Origin: Thermoplasmata archaeon
GTDB lineage: Archaea > Thermoplasmatota > Thermoplasmata > GCA-020350865
Direction: 5' to 3'
Assembly (NCBI GenBank): GCA_020350865.1
Contig: CP070726.1
Location: 1,544,640-1,554,386 of the forward strand
Length of the DNA: 9,747 bases
The translations under genes were made by a program, and so were the position numbers. Positions 1 through 6,107 of this stretch are shown piece after piece. Every line of letters begins with the position of its first letter. The stretch's first letter is position 1. The notes under the pieces are model-generated. The model saw only the letters and a list, made by a program, of their open reading frames with translations, had not been told where the DNA came from and made no database searches.

Positions 1-61
1 AATAGTCCAATATGGTGGGGCTGAAAGTAAGTACATAAAAGAAAATTATGATTGGATAAAG

Positions 62-496
62 GTGGAAAATCCCTGGGCTTCCCAGGGACTGGGGTTCAAA
101 TCATTTTTCCTGCTGGAGATTCTGATGTTTATTGGCCTTGCTTTGGGTTGGAACGAGATTTTTATTGAAGGCTCAACTCTGAGTTCGAATTGGCTCCCCT
201 TGCTCATATTCTGTTTGCTGCCGGGATTGATCGGCGTCCTTGTCATGCTTTTGGTTCTGCGCAATACAATTACCTACATATCTGCCGATGACAAGCAGAT
301 CGCATTGAAATTCGCAACCGGCCGAATCAAGAAATTCAACTGGAGAAGACTGCTTGATGTCAGGGTGGGTGGCAGGAGGGGAACCTATGTGGCCCTCAAC
401 GGCCTTGGGAAAAACTACGCATTCAACCTGAACAGTGTCAGGGGCATTATCTACTACTACGAAAAGGCTGCACAGAAGAGGGTTCGAAGGGTTTAG
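62..496 (+). CDS. Small membrane protein, two transmembrane helices plus basic C-terminal domain; possibly 5'-partial
   Basis: I do not recognise the family. From the GTG at 62, residues about 15-35 and 45-66 are strongly hydrophobic and look like two membrane helices joined by a short polar loop. The remaining roughly 75 residues are basic and beta-rich, beginning NTITYISADDKQIALKF, and would lie in the cytosol; the pattern recalls membrane-anchored PH-like domains, but this is only a resemblance. The start is uncertain. The frame stays open upstream to base 2 with no ATG, so the gene may begin outside the window. Against that, an AT-rich box at 32-41 lies about 26 bases before the GTG, which would suit a leaderless transcript starting there. 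No Shine-Dalgarno sequence is visible. The stop TAG is at 494-496. Confidence 0.72.
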   Translation: MENPWASQGLGFKSFFLLEILMFIGLALGWNEIFIEGSTLSSNWLPLLIFCLLPGLIGVLVMLLVLRNTITYISADDKQIALKFATGRIKKFNWRRLLDVRVGGRRGTYVALNGLGKNYAFNLNSVRGIIYYYEKAAQKRVRRV

Positions 497-531
497 AAAT
501 CAAAGATTTCTTCTATATGGAACTCATGCGA

Positions 532-541
532 TAATAATATA
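532..541 (+). promoter_or_regulatory. Possible TATA box upstream of the zinc-ribbon membrane gene
   Basis: TAATAATATA is the most TATA-like stretch in the 161-base gap between the first two genes. A start point about 25 bases downstream would leave a leader of roughly 95 bases before the ATG at 658. That is long compared with the other promoters here, so this is a weak call. The leader contains short inverted repeats, such as TTCTGT with ACAGGA around 627-646, but nothing I recognise as a structured RNA. Confidence 0.28.
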
Positions 542-657
542 TGCGGATACGCTGATTATCGAGCACACTGGAGCCTAAACGCGGGGAACGAAGATACGAT
601 CCGGTGGCGGTATAGATACCACAATTCTGTCGATATGGTAACAGGACGGTCTAACTC

Positions 658-1191
658 ATGGATGAGCCTGCATATGAACGGAATCAATTGTTAATCATAT
701 TGTTCTTAATTGGACTGTTTTACGGGTTTATCGGCATTATTATGGAAATACTATTGCACGCGGTCCTCGGGTTTGGGATATGCCTTATAGAGTTCATGGG
801 ATATGCCTTAGTGATTGTTACTGCCCATCTGGTTTACAAGGATGCCCAGAAGATCAATGCTGGAAATGCATCCGAAAGACAAAGATTGTTAGAACCTCTG
901 ACCTGGTCGCCCACCAGTTGGGGGTTACTTGTGCTCCTCTTCTGGATAATAATGATGCCGCTTTACCTCTTCCTGAGGCGGGAGATATACTGGAAAAATC
1001 TACCAAGACCAACATATACATTGAAACCGAGAACCCATATTCCCAGGCAAACATTTCCAAAACAGCAGGTAATTGAGCCACCACAATACGGCGAAAATGT
1101 GAGGATATGTCCGAACTGCGAAACTCCTTACTCGATTAAGATGCTTGAAAGAACCAGGGAATGCAAGCGCTGCGGAGAACCTTTAAAATGA
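658..1191 (+). CDS. Three-helix membrane protein with C-terminal zinc ribbon
   Basis: A 177-residue integral membrane protein. Hydrophobic helices lie at about residues 11-33, 35-58 and 87-106. The third sits in an arrangement (SPTSWG, then PLYLFLRRE) often seen in archaeal and bacterial membrane proteins that also carry zinc ribbons. After a proline- and lysine-rich linker (about 113-145) comes a zinc-ribbon motif with Cys151, Cys154, Cys169 and Cys172 (CPNC, then CKRC). This probably forms a small cytosolic metal-binding knob. The ATG at 658 is the first possible start because an in-frame TAA lies two codons upstream. AGGACGGT at 643-650 is a passable ribosome binding site. Substrate and partner are unknown; neither neighbour gives a functional clue. 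Confidence 0.8.
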   Translation: MDEPAYERNQLLIILFLIGLFYGFIGIIMEILLHAVLGFGICLIEFMGYALVIVTAHLVYKDAQKINAGNASERQRLLEPLTWSPTSWGLLVLLFWIIMMPLYLFLRREIYWKNLPRPTYTLKPRTHIPRQTFPKQQVIEPPQYGENVRICPNCETPYSIKMLERTRECKRCGEPLK

Positions 1192-1192
1192 A

Positions 1193-1200
1193 CTTTAAAG
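1193..1200 (+). promoter_or_regulatory. Possible TATA box for the endonuclease III gene
   Basis: CTTTAAAG lies just after the stop of the zinc-ribbon gene. A similar stretch, CTTTAAAA, sits a few bases upstream inside that gene's last codons (1181-1188), giving a short AT-rich direct repeat. A start point near 1222 would leave a leader of about 34 bases before the ATG at 1256. No strong ribosome binding site is visible in that leader. Confidence 0.33.
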
Positions 1201-1255
1201 GCGGATGTAACTGATTGGGGAGCAAATGTAAACGTAATTCGATGAATGTGGTATT

Positions 1256-1933
1256 ATGAAAAGGATGTCCGAATCGCTGTTCGAGTCGTTGGAAAACAGG
1301 TACGGTCCCCTGTGGCCATGGCCCGATGATTATTTTTCGGATGATCCATTCAAGAATCTGGTGCTGACGATTCTGTCCCAGAACACCAGCGAGAATAACT
1401 GTCTGAGGGCGTACAAGGGCTTGAAGGAAAGATTCGAAATAACACCCCAGGCATTGATTGCGGCATCCGAGAGCGAGATTAAAGAGGCCATAAGACCAGG
1501 AGGGCTGTACAACCTCAAGGCAAAGAGGTTGAAGGATGTTGCCAGGGTGGTAATTGATGAGTATGACAATGATCTCGGCGCTGTGCTTGCCCTTCCAAAA
1601 GATAAGGCAAAGGAGCAGCTGCTCAAGTTGCCCGGTATCGGGGACAAGACCGCCGATGTGATTCTGACCACTGTCCACTCGTACAGGGAAGTGATCCCCG
1701 TTGACACGCACATGGACCGGGTAGCAAAAAGACTGGGGCTTGTGGAGCAGAGGGCCGGTTACGAGGCGATCCAGGAGGCCTTGAAGAAGTTCATACCCCC
1801 CAGGTATAGGGAGAGGGGATCTGGACTCCTGTGGCTGCTGGCAAAGCATACATGCAAACCCAGAAATCCCAGGTGCCGTGAATGTGAGCTGGTATCCATG
1901 TGCAGGTATCCTTCACTCCGTAAGGGAAGGTAG
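1256..1933 (+). CDS. nth: Endonuclease III, bifunctional DNA glycosylase/AP lyase with 4Fe-4S cluster
   Basis: Base-excision repair enzyme that removes oxidised pyrimidines and cleaves the resulting abasic site by beta-elimination. The 225 residues are a typical length for the family. The helix-hairpin-helix is LPGIGDKTADVIL (125-137), with the Schiff-base lysine Lys131. The catalytic aspartate is Asp150 in VDTHMDR. The iron-sulfur loop has the canonical spacing C-x6-C-x2-C-x5-C (Cys200, Cys207, Cys210, Cys216). LSQNTSENN at 40-48 is the archaeal form of the segment that is typically LSAQATD in bacteria. The catalytic lysine argues against the related mismatch glycosylases (MIG/MutY type), which lack it. 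The ATG at 1256 is the first start; Met4 is a possible alternative. All key residues are present, so the enzyme should be active. Confidence 0.95.
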   Translation: MKRMSESLFESLENRYGPLWPWPDDYFSDDPFKNLVLTILSQNTSENNCLRAYKGLKERFEITPQALIAASESEIKEAIRPGGLYNLKAKRLKDVARVVIDEYDNDLGAVLALPKDKAKEQLLKLPGIGDKTADVILTTVHSYREVIPVDTHMDRVAKRLGLVEQRAGYEAIQEALKKFIPPRYRERGSGLLWLLAKHTCKPRNPRCRECELVSMCRYPSLRKGR

Positions 1934-1999
1934 GGAAAGGAGGGGTTGTAGAGGAAAAAGGAGCTGTCAACGACAATGATTTGTGCGAGAACCGAGGTG

Positions 2000-2021
2000 G
2001 GGGTGTAAAGAAGGTCACCCC
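2000..2021 (+). repeat. Hairpin with overlapping AAGGTCA direct repeats upstream of the SRPBCC gene
   Basis: GGGGTG at 2000-2005 and CACCCC at 2016-2021 form a perfect six-pair stem around a ten-base loop. No T-run follows, so it does not look like a terminator. The heptamer AAGGTCA occurs at 2011-2017, across the loop and 3' arm, and again at 2026-2032, just before the ribosome binding site. The pair could be operator half-sites or a leader structure for the gene at 2049. No regulator is known, so this is only a sequence observation. Confidence 0.4.
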
Positions 2022-2033
2022 AATAAAGGTCAA

Positions 2034-2042
2034 AGGAAGTGA
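2034..2042 (+). promoter_or_regulatory. Ribosome binding site fixing the SRPBCC gene start
   Basis: AGGAAGTGA matches the complement of the archaeal 16S rRNA 3' end (AGGAGGTGA) at eight of nine positions and ends six bases before the ATG at 2049. It supports that start and implies that this gene, unlike the next one, has a transcribed leader. Confidence 0.6.
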
Positions 2043-2048
2043 ATCTGG

Positions 2049-2501
2049 ATGATTACCCTGAGGGACTCAATAGAAATTGGTGTGGAGCCGCAAATCGTTT
2101 TTAATTGGCTGATGAAATTGGATGAGAACTACAATGAATGGCATCCAGATCATGTCAAATGTGTAAATGAAACTGGGCAGTTCAAAGAGGGTACCGTATT
2201 CTATACCGAAGAGTATTTACACGGTGATCTGCATAAAATCAGGTTCAAGGCCGTAAAGATCGAGGGCAATAGAAGAATTGAATACAAATTGCTGTTCCCA
2301 ATATCCATAATCTGCCCCAGGGGATCGTTTGTAATCCAGCCCAAGAATGGTAACAGTGTTTTCACCGCTTCACTGACGTTTAGAGGGGGAAGAATTCTAT
2401 CCAGGCTGTTCCGCTCGAGAATCGAGATACAGAAGAAGCATATGAAAGAGGAGGGGGAAAACCTAAAAAATATACTGGAAGCACAAAAAAACCTTAAATA
2501 G
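2049..2501 (+). CDS. SRPBCC (START/Bet v1-like) superfamily protein
   Basis: A 150-residue protein with the layout of the SRPBCC helix-grip fold. It opens with a strand (ITLRDSIEIGVEP), then a helix with the typical FNWLMKLDENYNEWHPDH segment. Alternating strands follow (GTVFYTEEYL, HKIRFKAVKI, RRIEYKLLFP, GSFVIQP, VFTASLTFRG), and a long charged C-terminal helix (about 122-148) would close the hydrophobic cavity. Proteins of this fold bind lipids, polyketides or other hydrophobic ligands, or act as cyclases; no catalytic signature identifies a ligand here. It has no signal peptide or membrane helix, so it should be cytosolic. The gene is followed after 21 bases by the next one, whose promoter overlaps the last codons of this gene. 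Base composition is more AT-rich than nth. Confidence 0.78.
   Translation: MITLRDSIEIGVEPQIVFNWLMKLDENYNEWHPDHVKCVNETGQFKEGTVFYTEEYLHGDLHKIRFKAVKIEGNRRIEYKLLFPISIICPRGSFVIQPKNGNSVFTASLTFRGGRILSRLFRSRIEIQKKHMKEEGENLKNILEAQKNLK
2486..2500 (+). promoter_or_regulatory. BRE/TATA promoter for the gene at 2523, inside the end of the SRPBCC gene
   Basis: An A-rich run leading into ACC, followed by TTAAATA (2494-2500), is a good archaeal BRE plus TATA arrangement. The box centre is 26 bases before the ATG at 2523, the usual spacing from TATA box to transcription start, so the transcript would begin at or next to the start codon. The same AAAAACCTT lead-in recurs before the TPR gene. There is no ribosome binding site between the box and the ATG, in keeping with leaderless translation. 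Confidence 0.6.
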
Positions 2502-2522
2502 CCACATTAACATCCCACAAGC

Positions 2523-3035
2523 ATGCGGAGAATAGCCTATCCCTACGGAAGGTACCTTGTCAAGGGGAAAGATGTTGCCGAATTCGGACCGAAGCTGAAG
2601 GAGTTCGTGGGGAAACTCGGTTTTTCGATTGTCAAATACGACCAGAAAAACGAGGGCAATGGAACGCTCATAATAGGAGTGAACAGGACAATAGGTGAGA
2701 TGATCAAACAAAAGAAACCCCCTGGTCGTCTCAGTGCGGTCCTGAGAAGCCTGATGAGCGGTTTTGAGACGGACATGACGTCGTTTAGGGATATGGATGT
2801 GGATTCACAGCGGGCGGGACTGGAGCTGTACCTATGGCCCACAGATGAGGGCTCTCTGATGGAATTATTCATAGTCCCCTTCATGGAGCGTGTTGATAAG
2901 CCCGAGATTTATCTGGTCACGGAAACCAAAGTGGAGGAGATAACCGACTGGTTCCTGTGCGAGCAGATATGGGAGAGCGTGGAGCCCCAGATAGTTGCCG
3001 AGTTTGACGCCGAACCTGTGCATAGGAGAGCGTGA
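2523..3035 (+). CDS. Hypothetical alpha/beta protein, 170 residues
   Basis: I do not recognise this protein. It lacks a signal peptide and membrane helices and is probably cytosolic. The order of predicted elements is strand (IAYPYGRYLVKG), helix (VAEFGPKLKEFVGKLG), strand (FSIVKY), strand (GTLIIGVNR), a basic linker with a helix (about 59-80), a strand pair around GLELYLWP and SLMELFIVPF, and a C-terminal helix rich in Trp and Glu (about 137-155). The ATG at 2523 fits a leaderless transcript from the box at 2494-2500. The next gene's ATG lies three bases after this stop, so the two are almost certainly cotranscribed. AGGAG within its final codons (3024-3028) serves as the ribosome binding site of that next gene. 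Confidence 0.75.
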   Translation: MRRIAYPYGRYLVKGKDVAEFGPKLKEFVGKLGFSIVKYDQKNEGNGTLIIGVNRTIGEMIKQKKPPGRLSAVLRSLMSGFETDMTSFRDMDVDSQRAGLELYLWPTDEGSLMELFIVPFMERVDKPEIYLVTETKVEEITDWFLCEQIWESVEPQIVAEFDAEPVHRRA

Positions 3036-3038
3036 TTG

Positions 3039-3791
3039 ATGGCATGGTCTACTCGGACCCCGGAACAGTGGATTGAAAGCAGAAAGAATTCCCTTGAGAA
3101 ATGGAAAGAGAAAATCAATACCGTCCCTCCCAGCCAATTGAGTAGTCATTATGATTCAATGGGATTTTGGGCCAAATCCATTGGTTATAACTATGCAATC
3201 CTGAGAAATAAACAAGAAGCATTGAACTGGTTGAATGAAGGTGTTGAGTATTATCTGAAGATAGATGAATTTGAGAAACGAGAGGGCAACAGAATCAGAT
3301 ATGTCCACGCGCTTCGCATACTAGACTGTGTCGTGCCTCTTCAGGATGAGGGATTATACAACACAGTTTCGGTAACAATCGAGGGTCTTTCCCCCGAACC
3401 CGTTCCGGGAACGGATCGCATCAGCACAGAGATATTTGAGGCCTACTTTGACTGCATGGCCCCTTTACTCAGAGGGGATTATGATACGGCTGCAAAACGC
3501 CTCCCAAGACTCAAGAAATGGGAAAAGGATTGGAAGGAATGCAAATACTACGAGGGTTTATCGGATTCAATAGAGGGCATTGTTCAGGAGGATGGAGGTC
3601 AGTTTCTTATCGGTGTGGGACAGATATTGAAGATCTTCAAGAGGCGGAACGCCCAGCTGAAGGGAATGCCCATTTGTACAGAGGCCACAAGCATTTTTAT
3701 TTTGGCCAAAAGGCGCGGGTTGAAGGTCGAATTGGCAGATATCGACAAAAAATACAGAATGTTAATTGCGGATGTTTTTATTGATTTATGA
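3039..3791 (+). CDS. All-helical cytosolic protein, possibly Imm49-like
   Basis: A 250-residue protein predicted to be almost wholly helical, with amphipathic helices in pairs (for example about 28-75 and 115-150), like an alpha-solenoid. The C-terminal segment (about 208-236), ICTEATSIFILAKRRG followed by LKVELADID, resembles the end of the Imm49 family, in which small helices precede an A-[KR]-[KR]-R-G-[LM] turn. Imm49 proteins are predicted immunity proteins in bacterial toxin systems. I base this on memory of the pattern, so it is tentative. No partner toxin is visible nearby. A TTG at 3036 directly precedes the ATG at 3039; I prefer the ATG. The ribosome binding site AGGAG at 3024-3028 serves either. 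The gene is cotranscribed with the 170-residue protein before it. Confidence 0.75.
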   Translation: MAWSTRTPEQWIESRKNSLEKWKEKINTVPPSQLSSHYDSMGFWAKSIGYNYAILRNKQEALNWLNEGVEYYLKIDEFEKREGNRIRYVHALRILDCVVPLQDEGLYNTVSVTIEGLSPEPVPGTDRISTEIFEAYFDCMAPLLRGDYDTAAKRLPRLKKWEKDWKECKYYEGLSDSIEGIVQEDGGQFLIGVGQILKIFKRRNAQLKGMPICTEATSIFILAKRRGLKVELADIDKKYRMLIADVFIDL

Positions 3792-3884
3792 AGACCTCCA
3801 AGATCCACTTCATTCGATATTCCAATCCCGCCGACCGATTAGAACCAGAAATGGATTTCAGTAATGGTTGGATGCCTGAGACAC

Positions 3885-4319
3885 TCAATACATCATAAAT
3901 CTCACGCGTAAGTTCTTTTTTGAGGCGACCTCACAGAACTTCATGATATCATAGAGCGACAGCTTGTAGTACTGAAGGTCTTTCAATTTTATTTCCTGGC
4001 CGGCAACTTTTCTCCCCACCAGCTCCTCCCCCTCCTTTTCAAGGGCTTTGTACAGTCCGGTGACTGTTTGTAAAAGAACTGCGGGATCCTGCCATGGACC
4101 CACGAATTCATCCTTCGTTTTTGGGGCCTTCGAAAGCGCTGATATATCGATATTGTGTTTTTGAGCTATTTCATTGAACATTGAATCCTTCGATTCCATG
4201 ACATCCAATACAATCTCGGTTATTCCCCTTCCATCCGTTGAGGCGATCGAATAGTCAAAATCCTCGGATCCTTCTAGATCCATCACTGTACGCTCTCCCA
4301 TGAAATCACCATCCGTCAT
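3885..4319 (-). CDS. Hypothetical acidic cytosolic protein, 144 residues
   Basis: I do not recognise this protein. It is soluble, acidic in its N-terminal half and helical in its C-terminal half, without membrane helices or a signal peptide. The first 60 residues contain ITEIVLDVMESKDSMFNEIA and then a polar linker (about 61-73). The second half holds a helix around LLQTVTGLYKALEKEG, a short basic segment and a helix around YYKLSLYDIMKFCEVAS. It ends RFMMY. The ATG at 4319 has no ribosome binding site, but an AT-rich box lies at a distance that suits a leaderless transcript; Met7 is an alternative start. It converges on the helical-protein gene with about 93 bases between the stops. It reads like a real gene because there is no good competing frame on the other strand. 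Confidence 0.68.
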   Translation of the reverse strand: MTDGDFMGERTVMDLEGSEDFDYSIASTDGRGITEIVLDVMESKDSMFNEIAQKHNIDISALSKAPKTKDEFVGPWQDPAVLLQTVTGLYKALEKEGEELVGRKVAGQEIKLKDLQYYKLSLYDIMKFCEVASKKNLRVRFMMY

Positions 4320-4330
4320 CTGAATAGTAG

Positions 4331-4345
4331 TATATATTTATTTAA
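4331..4345 (-). promoter_or_regulatory. TATA-type promoter for the minus-strand gene
   Basis: Read on the minus strand, this stretch is TTAAATAAATATATA. The upstream half (TTAAATAAA) is centred about 22 bases before the ATG at 4319, close to the spacing expected for a leaderless archaeal transcript. The sequence between box and start codon has no Shine-Dalgarno motif. Confidence 0.5.
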
Positions 4346-4570
4346 CTGATATTCCGATTGTGCCTTTTATGGTGAGTTCCGAGGAGCCAGCACATAATGA
4401 AGAATGACAATAAAGCATTGAAATAGGAAAAGAAGGTAGAGGCGCTGTTTCGCGAGCAGTGTACAATATCATATATCTGTCACCCGACCTATTTAAAGGT
4501 TTCCTGGAGCATCCCTGGGTCATCCCACGAAAATCTTATCTCACCCCGGGTACAAGTTTTAATTGGTAGT
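4346..4570 (+). promoter_or_regulatory. Intergenic promoter region between divergent genes
   Basis: I see no convincing gene in this stretch. It contains two TATA-like boxes facing right. TATTTAAAGG at 4490-4499 would give a leader of about 65 bases that includes the Shine-Dalgarno sequence before 4588. TTTTAATT at 4557-4564 would start transcription at about 4585, almost on the start codon. A short reading frame on the minus strand (4338-4523) has low-complexity Ser/Pro composition and no start signals, so I left it out. Confidence 0.45.
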
Positions 4571-4574
4571 TGAC

Positions 4575-4581
4575 AAGGAGG
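4575..4581 (+). promoter_or_regulatory. Shine-Dalgarno sequence setting a TTG start
   Basis: AAGGAGG is a perfect Shine-Dalgarno core six bases before the TTG at 4588. It decides between that TTG and the TTG at 4570, which lies in the same frame but upstream of the Shine-Dalgarno sequence. The ATG at 4583 is in another frame. Confidence 0.65.
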
Positions 4582-4587
4582 AATGAT

Positions 4588-5289
4588 TTGGAAGAATATC
4601 TCGTCAAGGATCTGATAAACGCAAAGGTGCCCTGGCCCATCGTCTGGGTGGATTTATTTAAACTCGGTAAAATATCATGCGCCTTCCTCGCTGTTGTCTC
4701 CTTTGCCATTTTCCTGGTATATTGTACGGTGTTTTGGCTGTCGTTTACCTTTCTCATAATGCTGTCCGGGGTTCTTCTCGGCTTTATCCACAACTATTCG
4801 AGCAGGTTTGCCAATATTGTGGACGTTTTGGGCTCTGACCTCATAGATATGAAGGTCGAGAGATGGGACACGCTCAGGTTCGAGGCAATGGATTACGGAA
4901 AGTTCACCCTGCGGTATGTAATCGGCAGTAAATACACCAATTCCTCCTACAAACTGTGGATCGTGACTTCAAAGGACCTGCCCGTGGGCTATAACAGGGG
5001 ACTCGACATATGGAGCAAGGATACCCTTTACGATTCATCTTGGGGAGATGAGAAGTACGAGCAGCAGTCAAAATACGTGACCCGATCGGATGTGAGTGAC
5101 CTCCCTTCCCTAAAGGAGATCAAACTGGAGAGGGGTCTTATCGCCAACAGGATAGTTGCCACATTGAATGATATGTGGTTCCATTCGGTGACTCCCGATA
5201 TACTCGGAACCCTGAAGGTCATCAGGAACATTGAAGATAAAATGTCAAATCTGGATGAAAAACCTGAACTCCTTTTCGACAATTTCTAG
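4588..5289 (+). CDS. Membrane-anchored protein of unknown family, first of a tandem paralogue pair
   Basis: From the TTG at 4588 the protein has 233 residues; an in-frame TTG at 4570 would add six. A hydrophobic stretch from about residue 29 to 68 is long enough for two membrane helices in a tight hairpin. The remaining 165 residues are polar and would be cytosolic. This domain has a mixed strand/helix pattern: LRFEAMDYGKFTLRYVIG, then YKLWIVTSKDLP, a variable acidic loop (about 140-167), and a C-terminal block LPSLKEIKLERG followed by IVATLNDMWFHS (173-200). The next gene encodes a clear relative with the same order of segments. A stop and 53 bases separate the two, with no strong terminator, so they are probably one transcript. 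I do not know the function; the design suggests a sensor or scaffold at the inner membrane face. Confidence 0.78.
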   Translation: MEEYLVKDLINAKVPWPIVWVDLFKLGKISCAFLAVVSFAIFLVYCTVFWLSFTFLIMLSGVLLGFIHNYSSRFANIVDVLGSDLIDMKVERWDTLRFEAMDYGKFTLRYVIGSKYTNSSYKLWIVTSKDLPVGYNRGLDIWSKDTLYDSSWGDEKYEQQSKYVTRSDVSDLPSLKEIKLERGLIANRIVATLNDMWFHSVTPDILGTLKVIRNIEDKMSNLDEKPELLFDNF

Positions 5290-5342
5290 AAAGGATTAAG
5301 TAGCCCAAGCCCCCTGGACGCATCGGCAATAGAGGCAGGGCT

Positions 5343-6035
5343 ATGGAAGCTGATGACCTATCCAAGATGGACAGGAAAATGCGCATGTCCAGGCAGCCAA
5401 CCATTTCTCAAAGGGTCATTACCTGGGGCATCTGGCATGTGTCTGAGCTGTTCAAAGTGATCATATTGACAATTGTCTTGGGGTGTATGCTGCTTTTAAT
5501 TATGGCATTCTTTATGTTCACTCTGTTTATTTTTGTATTTATCATTATCTATATGATAGTCCCCCTGATGCTGTACGGGGTATACCATCCTGCCAAAAGA
5601 TACCGTGAGGTCATTGACGCAATAAGTCCCGAACTGCTGGATTTGTACTACAACAAGGGCGGGATTTTAAGGTTTAAAACCAGCAGCTTTGGGGAGTTCT
5701 TTTTGCATTATTACTCCGGGGATGAGCTCGTAAATCCGTACTACAGGATATGGATTGCCGCACCCAAGTGCGGCCCATATAACGGCGAAAACAATGTCAT
5801 TTTGTGGGAAAAACCTTCACGGCGCAACAGGGATAGAAACTCCTTGATGGATGTGCCCGAGTTTGTCCCGCTGGACGATGTAAACGAGGTTCCGACCCTG
5901 AGGAGGATAACACTGGAGAGATATGGAAAGGACTTCAAAATCATGGCCGTACTGGATGATGCATGGCTTCATTCGGAAACGCAGGACCTCTTTTCGGTGC
6001 TCCAGATACTGGAGGATATACAAGCAAGGCTGTGA
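5343..6035 (+). CDS. Membrane-anchored protein of unknown family, second paralogue
   Basis: A 230-residue protein with a basic, Met-rich N-terminus (1-38), a hydrophobic stretch of about 40 residues (39-80) that could form two helices, and a cytosolic domain of about 150 residues. It matches the preceding protein along the whole cytosolic part. Shared landmarks are LRF followed by FGEF, the YYRIWIA strand, and the C-terminal block from VPTLRRITLER to MAVLDDAWLHS (183-211). Over the last roughly 51 aligned residues I count about 18 identities. The Trp-x-His-Ser element (WLHS here, WFHS in the neighbour), with an Asp two residues before the Trp, and the following acidic helix are kept in both. 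The central loop differs: this copy has a basic KPSRRNRDRN stretch where the other is acidic and Gln-rich. Start ATG at 5343; AGAGG lies about eight bases upstream. Confidence 0.78.
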   Translation: MEADDLSKMDRKMRMSRQPTISQRVITWGIWHVSELFKVIILTIVLGCMLLLIMAFFMFTLFIFVFIIIYMIVPLMLYGVYHPAKRYREVIDAISPELLDLYYNKGGILRFKTSSFGEFFLHYYSGDELVNPYYRIWIAAPKCGPYNGENNVILWEKPSRRNRDRNSLMDVPEFVPLDDVNEVPTLRRITLERYGKDFKIMAVLDDAWLHSETQDLFSVLQILEDIQARL

Positions 6036-6060
6036 AACCGATATCCCGTCAAGTAATCCC

Positions 6061-6076
6061 AAAAACCTTTTTAATT
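6061..6076 (+). promoter_or_regulatory. BRE/TATA promoter for the TPR gene
   Basis: AAAAACC followed by TTTTTAATT is an archaeal BRE/TATA arrangement. The box centre (about 6072) lies 36 bases before the ATG at 6108, so the leader would be only about ten bases. The lead-in AAAAACCTT is identical to the one before the gene at 2523, which suggests a shared promoter style in this genome. Confidence 0.55.
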
Positions 6077-6107
6077 CTTCAGACAATAGACTACCCGTGG
6101 GAACTGG

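Noticed and set aside
497..657. tRNA or structured RNA in the first intergenic gap
   Set aside because: Short inverted repeats exist, but no cloverleaf, T-loop sequence or known RNA motif can be built.
1136..1849. 237-residue frame antisense to nth
   Set aside because: It is a shadow of the well-supported nth reading frame and resembles no protein family.
1969..2007. Tiny ORF (ATG at 1977, about ten codons) before the SRPBCC gene
   Set aside because: Too short to support; the preceding purine stretch is not a convincing ribosome binding site.
4338..4523. 61-residue frame on the minus strand in the intergenic region
   Set aside because: Composition is unlike a protein (many Ser, Pro, Cys), it has no start signals, and it overlaps the promoters of the flanking genes.
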